A stretch of 64,000 bases of DNA from Liquorilactobacillus ghanensis DSM 18630 (lineage in GTDB: Bacteria; Bacillota; Bacilli; Lactobacillales; Lactobacillaceae): the NCBI RefSeq assembly GCF_001435235.1, contig NZ_AZGB01000009.1, positions 1 to 64,000 of the forward strand, read 5' to 3'. Positions 59,334 through 64,000 of the stretch are shown one piece after another. Both the position numbers and the translations under genes were made by a program. Under the pieces are notes generated by a model. The model ran no database searches and was not told the origin of the DNA. It was given only the letters and a program-made list of their open reading frames with translations. Position 1 is the first letter of the stretch; every line of letters starts with the position of its first letter.

Positions 59334-60770
59334 ATGAACATGAAAGTTGCCTGTTATGTAAGAGTTTCAACCATTGATCAGGCCGAAGAAGGTTACTCAA
59401 TTGGACAGCAAATTGACCGCCTGAAAAAATTCTGTGAAGCTAAAGATTACTCTATTTACAAAGTGTACAAGGATCCAGGCTTTTCTGGTTCTAATCTCGA
59501 AAGGCCGGCTATGCAGCAGTTGATTAATGACTGCCAAAATAATAAATTTGAAGCTGTTCTGGTGTATAAATTAGACCGGTTGAGCCGTTCCCAGAAAGAC
59601 ACCTTGCACTTAATAGAAGATGTGTTTAATGCTAATGAAATTGCTTTTGTAAGCTTAAATGAGAACTTCGATACGTCCACAGCGTTTGGGAAAGCGTCAA
59701 TCGGAATTCTTTCGGTGTTTGCCCAGTTGGAGCGTGAACAGATAAAAGAACGCATGCAAATGGGGAAAATCGGACGTGCTAAAAATGGATTACCGATGTC
59801 GTGGCGCAATGCACCGTTTGGTTATCGTTATAAAAATCGTAAATTTGAAATTGATGAGTTTCAGGCAAACGTAGTTAAACGGATTTATAACGATTATTTA
59901 AGTGGAATATCCATTACAAAGCTACGGAACACACTGAACCAAGAAGGCCATTTAGGAAAGTCAGTCCCCTGGTCATATCGAACCGTCAGGCAAATTTTAG
60001 AACACCGAGTTTATACCGGTTTTAACGAATATAAAGGGAAAGTTTATCCAGGTATACATCAAGCAATTATTTCTAAAGATGTTTTTGAAAAAGTGCAAAA
60101 AGAATTAAAAGTCAGGCAAATTGAAGCTTATAAAAAGAACAATAATCCACGTCCTTTTCAGTCTAAATACATGTTATCGGGGCTACTAAAATGCGGATAT
60201 TGCAGTGCCAACTTAGGTTTGCATATCTATGTACCACGCAAAGATGGATCACAATCAAAGTTTTATAAATGTCCAAGCTCTATTAAGAAAAAAACATTTA
60301 CCAATCGCCAATATTCTTTTTGTAGTCAGCCATTTTTAAATAAAAAGGATTTAGAGGAACATGTTATCAGAGAAATCAGAAAGCTACAGTTAAATCCTCA
60401 AAGTATTGTCCATGAGCAAAATAACATTTCTGGTAATATCAAACTGTTAAAACAGCAATTAAAAAAGATTGATGTTAAATCCGAACGTCTGATGAATCTA
60501 TACATTAATTCTGATTCGTTTGACTTAAAAATGCTTGATAAAAAGCGAAAACAGATTCAGCAAGAACGAGCTCAAATAAACGAGCAAATCAAAGACATTA
60601 AAAACAAAACTCCTGAGCTAAGTCCTGACGGAGCGACTGCAATTTTAAAGGAATGTGGAAACATTGAGAAGCTTTCTTATGAAAAACAAAAATTAGTTGT
60701 TAGAAAACTGATTAAAGAAATAATAGTAAAAGGTCATGATATTAGTGTTAGCTGGCGCTTTGAACTATAA
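59334..60770 (+). CDS. Large serine recombinase (integrase)
   Basis: A 478-residue integrase. N-terminal resolvase domain with catalytic Ser12 in CYVRVSTIDQ and DRLSRSQKD and FAQLEREQIKERM; recombinase domain in the middle (APFGYRYKN; RTVRQILEHRVYTGF); zinc ribbon CGYCSANL with later Cys residues; coiled coil at about 370-450. ATG 59,334 is preceded by AAAGGA. It recombines attP with attB in comGC and, with a directionality factor not recognised here, excises the phage. Confidence 0.94.
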   Translation: MNMKVACYVRVSTIDQAEEGYSIGQQIDRLKKFCEAKDYSIYKVYKDPGFSGSNLERPAMQQLINDCQNNKFEAVLVYKLDRLSRSQKDTLHLIEDVFNANEIAFVSLNENFDTSTAFGKASIGILSVFAQLEREQIKERMQMGKIGRAKNGLPMSWRNAPFGYRYKNRKFEIDEFQANVVKRIYNDYLSGISITKLRNTLNQEGHLGKSVPWSYRTVRQILEHRVYTGFNEYKGKVYPGIHQAIISKDVFEKVQKELKVRQIEAYKKNNNPRPFQSKYMLSGLLKCGYCSANLGLHIYVPRKDGSQSKFYKCPSSIKKKTFTNRQYSFCSQPFLNKKDLEEHVIREIRKLQLNPQSIVHEQNNISGNIKLLKQQLKKIDVKSERLMNLYINSDSFDLKMLDKKRKQIQQERAQINEQIKDIKNKTPELSPDGATAILKECGNIEKLSYEKQKLVVRKLIKEIIVKGHDISVSWRFEL

Positions 60771-60788
60771 AAACATTTAGTAACTGTT

Positions 60789-60799
60789 ATTTCAATTAA
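60789..60799. other. attR core
   Basis: ATTTCAATTAA, identical to the attL core. It lies 18 bases after the integrase stop. On the minus strand the comGC leader runs into it in frame. Confidence 0.85.
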
Positions 60800-60835
60800 A
60801 GTAAAACCTTGAAAACGTGCCTTATTCTTTTCCAT
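60789..60835 (-). pseudogene. comGC: comGC 5' part with prepilin leader
   Basis: Starts ATG at 60,835, overlapping the end of comGB, and encodes MEKNKARFQGFTLIE. At the att core it passes into phage DNA and reads on for about 18 codons to a stop at 60,734. The Gly-Phe cleavage site is retained but the pilin body is not. Confidence 0.88.
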
Positions 60836-61907
60836 AATTCAAACCTCCAATATTTTGATACATTGGCAATAAAATACTTAAATAAATAAAAACAATTGCC
60901 AGTCCAATTATGATAAACATTATCGGTTGAACAAGCTCGATCATCCGATTCAGTTCCAGCAGTAATCGTCGATAAGTTAAATCGGCATAATATAATAATT
61001 CGTGGCTTAAATCCTTAAGTGTGCTTCCTTTACTGAAAAATAAACGAAATTCTGGTGGAATATATTTCTTTTGCTCAGCCAAAAAACGTAATTCACTACC
61101 TGAAGCCGACAAAGTTTGTAAGTTCAAATTAAACTGATAAAGTAGTGATTTTTGATCAAATCGATCTAAAAGCTGACAAATACTTTTAAGATCCAGCCCA
61201 CCATTTAGTAACAAGCCCAAATTAAAAGCTAAATAATAGTATGCATATGTCCGAAATAGTTTTCCTAAAATCGGTATTTCGCAGAACCAATCCCATCGCG
61301 AAATATAATGTCGCTTTTTAAAATTTTGTCTGATTTTACTTAAATAAATAAGTACGCTAAGAAATACTCCACCCAAAATAACTAATAACGTTAATTTTAA
61401 CCAATAAAGTGTCATATTCGGAGCTGTCGAATCAGGTTGAATCAATTGCAATTCTGGTTTCAGCCAAAATGTTATGCTGAACAGTAAAAACAGCATCATT
61501 ATGATTAAAATCAATGGATATAATAATACTGCCCGTAGATGCTGTAAATGTTGCTGCTTTTGTGTATAAAACTTTCCTAATTGTTGCAAACAAGGCAACA
61601 GCATTCCATGAGATTCAGCAATCCATAATTGATCAGCTACATCACGACTAATAAATGGTCGTAAACTGGCACTTAACGTTTGACCTTTATTCAACTCAGC
61701 AGCCAACTTGCTAAATCTTGCTTGGTCATGCGGATAAAGTAAGGGCAAATCAATTGCTATTTGCTTTAAAGAAAATCCTTCACGCAGCAAAGCATAATAT
61801 GTCTGAAAGAACTCTGTTTGCTGCTGCAAAGTCCAACGCTTTTGTTTAGCCTGCTGTAAAAGCTTTCTTTGTCGATAAAGAGATCCAATTGTTTTGAAAA
61901 CATTCAT
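60822..61907 (-). CDS. comGB: Competence type II secretion membrane protein ComGB
   Basis: A 361-residue GspF-like protein with three membrane segments (about 135-160, 170-192, 325-350) and the motifs FYALLREGFSLKQI and GLLLNGGLDLKSI. It is the platform of the competence pseudopilus. Its start lies inside comGA (62-base overlap), with GGGGG before the ATG. Confidence 0.9.
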   Translation of the reverse strand: MNVFKTIGSLYRQRKLLQQAKQKRWTLQQQTEFFQTYYALLREGFSLKQIAIDLPLLYPHDQARFSKLAAELNKGQTLSASLRPFISRDVADQLWIAESHGMLLPCLQQLGKFYTQKQQHLQHLRAVLLYPLILIIMMLFLLFSITFWLKPELQLIQPDSTAPNMTLYWLKLTLLVILGGVFLSVLIYLSKIRQNFKKRHYISRWDWFCEIPILGKLFRTYAYYYLAFNLGLLLNGGLDLKSICQLLDRFDQKSLLYQFNLNLQTLSASGSELRFLAEQKKYIPPEFRLFFSKGSTLKDLSHELLYYADLTYRRLLLELNRMIELVQPIMFIIIGLAIVFIYLSILLPMYQNIGGLNYGKE

Positions 61908-62829
61908 TAAGTTGTTGCCCCCATTCAGCTGAAATTGAACTACTACTTAAAGCAATTAAACTTGTTTGGTCAACTACCATTTGTTCACACAAAACTTTAA
62001 ATGACTGGTTTATAGTTGGTAAAAGTCGCTGATAATTAACCACGCGAACAGCCGCTGCCACATCAGCTGCTGGAATCTGCCAATCCAATAGCCGTCGCAG
62101 AGCACTTGCGGCACAATCAGCATGAATTGTTGTAAAAACTAAATGACCGCTTAATGCTGCATCAAACACTGCTTGAGCTGTTGCCTGATCTCTGATTTCA
62201 CCAATAATTAGAAGATCTGGATGATGCCTTAAAGCTGCTTTCAGTAAATTTAAATAAGTCATTCCTGCTTTTTCATTAACCTGCAATTGTAAAAAAGTTG
62301 GTTCATAAATTTCAACCGGATCTTCAATCGTCATCACTTGCTGTTGGCTGCATAAATTTGCCAACTGATACATAGTAGTTGTCTTACCGGAACTAACGGG
62401 ACCGCAAAACAAAATTAAACCTTTGGACTGGAGCTGCTGTTTAAGAAATTGATATTGATTTTCAAAGAAAAAGCTGTCCTGCATCAGTGGCAACTGATAA
62501 ATTAACCGAATAACCATTGATTCTTTTCCTTGAAAATCACCCACTGTTGAAATTCTGCCAAAAACTTTATGATTTGAAGCCTGTAGACCGTCAAACACCA
62601 AGGAACCGGTTTGTGGCCGGCGATGTTCACTCAACATTAATCCTGCTCTGAATTTTAAATAATTAATAATCTGCATGCCAAAATTTTGCGGAATACGCCG
62701 ATAAATTTTTAAATTATTTTGTGCTAAAATTTTTATTTCAAAATCGCTACCCTGCGGCATAAAATAAACATCTGTCGCAGTTTGCGTTACAAAATCTTGC
62801 AACATTTCAGTTATTAATTTTTCGATCAT
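61846..62829 (-). CDS. comGA: Competence pilus assembly ATPase ComGA
   Basis: A 327-residue GspE-type ATPase. Walker A GPVSSGKTTT (about 144-153), Asp box TIEDPVE, Walker B-like DLLIIGEIRD, His box TTIHAD. It powers pseudopilus assembly. A GGGGGTGAAAAG site precedes the ATG. It heads the comG operon now cut by the prophage. Confidence 0.93.
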   Translation of the reverse strand: MIEKLITEMLQDFVTQTATDVYFMPQGSDFEIKILAQNNLKIYRRIPQNFGMQIINYLKFRAGLMLSEHRRPQTGSLVFDGLQASNHKVFGRISTVGDFQGKESMVIRLIYQLPLMQDSFFFENQYQFLKQQLQSKGLILFCGPVSSGKTTTMYQLANLCSQQQVMTIEDPVEIYEPTFLQLQVNEKAGMTYLNLLKAALRHHPDLLIIGEIRDQATAQAVFDAALSGHLVFTTIHADCAASALRRLLDWQIPAADVAAAVRVVNYQRLLPTINQSFKVLCEQMVVDQTSLIALSSSSISAEWGQQLNECFQNNWISLSTKKAFTAG

Positions 62830-62875
62830 CTTTTCACCCCCCTGTTGTAATTAAATACGCAGTAAAAAAAATTTT

Positions 62876-62916
62876 GACAAAAAAAAGCTTGAAAACGAAA
62901 ATTTCGCTTTCAAGCT
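62876..62916 (-). terminator. Intrinsic terminator after yebC
   Basis: AGCTTGAAA / TTTCAAGCT with an inner CGAAA-type stem, followed on the minus strand by eight T. It separates yebC from the comG operon. Confidence 0.85.
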
Positions 62917-62941
62917 GTATTTTAATTATTTTTATATTAAA

Positions 62942-63670
62942 TTAATCTTCTGGTAATTCGCCTGCATGATAAACTTCGGAGACGTCATCTTCATCTTCCA
63001 ACCGGTCCAACATTCTTTCAAACTGTTCAACCTTGTCAGCCGGAACAGGTACATAGTTCTTAGGAATCATTGTCAACTCAGCATTCGCTAAATCGTACTT
63101 TTTCTCCAACGCATCTCGAACAGCGGTAAAATCTTTCGGATCTGTATAAATTTCGAAAACATCATCCGAAGTTTGAAGATCTTCAGCTCCAGCGTCGATA
63201 ACATCTTCAAACATTTGATCTTCATCAACATCTAAGCCTTCACGAGCAATTGCAATATAGCCTCGTCGGTCAAACATAAAACTAACCGAACCAGTTTCAC
63301 CTAAATTGCCGCCATTACGCGTAAAATCAGCTCGGACTGCGGATGCTGTCCGATTACGATTATCAGTTAATGCATGAACTAAGACTGCAACGCCTCCTGG
63401 GCCATAACCCTCGTAGGTGATTTCTTCATAGTTAGCACCATCTGCACCAGTTGATTTATCAATCGCACGTTTAACATTATCCTTCGGCATATTTGCAGCA
63501 CGCGCTTTATCAAGCATTAAGCGCAATTGCGGATTACCATCCGGATCAGGACCGCCACTTCTAGCCGCCATATAAATTTCACGTGATAATTTTTGGAAAA
63601 TTTTACCGCGTTTGGCATCCTGAGCATTTTTTCGGCCCTGGATGTTATTCCATTTAGAATGTCCTGACAT
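62942..63670 (-). CDS. YebC/PmpR family regulator
   Basis: A 242-residue protein, [20 protein letters not shown] at the start, then [20 protein letters not shown]-like, [23 protein letters not shown] and [15 protein letters not shown]. Proteins of this family bind DNA or help translation of difficult peptides. ATG 63,670 is preferred over an ATG two codons earlier because AGAGGT is well spaced. Confidence 0.95.
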   Translation of the reverse strand: MSGHSKWNNIQGRKNAQDAKRGKIFQKLSREIYMAARSGGPDPDGNPQLRLMLDKARAANMPKDNVKRAIDKSTGADGANYEEITYEGYGPGGVAVLVHALTDNRNRTASAVRADFTRNGGNLGETGSVSFMFDRRGYIAIAREGLDVDEDQMFEDVIDAGAEDLQTSDDVFEIYTDPKDFTAVRDALEKKYDLANAELTMIPKNYVPVPADKVEQFERMLDRLEDEDDVSEVYHAGELPED

Positions 63671-63771
63671 TTCCAATACCTCTTTCCAAATTAATAGTCG
63701 CTAATCGACGTTACAGTCAAGTTAAATTCTAGCAAAATCTCCGACTGAAATCAAATTTGTTTTACAATCGC

Positions 63772-64000
63772 TTACTTACGCTTAAACCAAACTACCAGCA
63801 AAATCCCAGTTAATGCCCCAATGCCATCTAAAATAACGTCTTGAAACAACGGTGTTCGACCACCTGTTAGCAATTCATGAAATTCATCAAGCGCTGCATA
63901 CCCCAACGACATCAAAGTACAGACGAAAATTGTCAATATTTTCCCATCTAAACGTTTCCGTAAAGCTAAGGCAAAGCAAGTTCCTAAACCTAAATAAATA
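63772..64000 (-). CDS. VanZ-like membrane protein, C-terminal part
   Basis: The last 75 codons of a gene that continues past the window. The motif YAALDEFHELLTGGRTPLFQ and DVILDGIGALTGILL are typical of the VanZ family, followed by KRK and a stop. Two hydrophobic helices are visible. Function in lactobacilli is unknown. Confidence 0.82.
   Translation of the reverse strand, partial: IYLGLGTCFALALRKRLDGKILTIFVCTLMSLGYAALDEFHELLTGGRTPLFQDVILDGIGALTGILLVVWFKRK

Larger units (their letters stand above)
12631..60799. mobile_element. Siphovirus-type prophage inserted in comGC
   Basis: About 48.2 kb between two copies of the 11-bp core ATTTCAATTAA. It holds a large serine integrase next to the right end, a CI/Cro lysogeny switch, replication and recombination genes, ArpU-type late regulator, terminase, portal, capsid, tail tube, tape measure, tail tip, holin and endolysin. 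The modules look complete, so it may be inducible; only one small gene (35,432-35,681) is clearly broken. A long tape measure without baseplate or sheath genes indicates a siphovirus. Confidence 0.93.

Overview
The window is low-GC Firmicute DNA from a lactic acid bacterium, most likely a member of the Lactobacillaceae. The flanking chromosome supports this: a comG-ytxK-ackA gene order, a YutD/NagD-like/TIGR01906 cluster, YebC, and Lactobacillus-type phage genes. I cannot resolve genus or species from sequence alone.

Layout. (1) 1-12.6 kb is host chromosome. An rRNA-operon type promoter points off the left edge. It is followed by an S1-domain protein, cyclophilin, ferredoxin/thioredoxin-like flavoreductase, DedA protein, a four-gene cluster (DUF1461 membrane protein, HAD phosphatase, YutD, 5'-nucleotidase-like), a phosphoesterase, a CycA-like permease, ackA, a YtxK-like methyltransferase and the distal competence pseudopilin genes comGG to comGC. 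(2) About 12,631-60,799 is a 48.2-kb siphovirus prophage inserted inside comGC by a large serine integrase. The 11-bp att core lies on the codons of the prepilin cleavage motif, so ComGC is split into a 5' fragment at the right end and a 3' fragment at the left end. (3) 60.8-64 kb is host again: comGB, comGA, yebC and the end of a VanZ-like gene.

The prophage reads mostly leftward. From right to left: integrase, a membrane moron and the CI-like repressor (all rightward); then, leftward, Cro-like protein, BRO-type antirepressor, a recombination/replication module (SMC-like ATPase, HNH endonuclease, Sak4-like ATPase, DUF669 protein, a short two-domain DnaN-like clamp, an SF2 helicase carrying an intein, and a primase/helicase next to an iteron and hairpin origin candidate), RusA, small early genes, an ArpU-type late regulator, a structured non-coding stretch, a terminator-flanked DUF5677 moron, terminase, portal, a phage Prp protease, head genes with an inserted accessory cluster, the tail genes, holin and endolysin, and two morons near attL, one with a LexA-box promoter.

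The strongest observations are these. An apparently complete LAGLIDADG intein interrupts the Walker A motif of the phage helicase. A phage-encoded Prp-type cysteine protease co-occurs with two phage structural proteins whose N-termini carry the L27-like Prp cleavage motif. There are two -1 frameshift sites in the tail module, one of which appends an Ig-like domain to the tail tube. A perfect 438-bp in-frame duplication lies in the tail-tip gene. The integrase terminator appears to be separated from int when the phage integrates. Several short genes (23-50 codons) were found by reading the gaps between larger genes.
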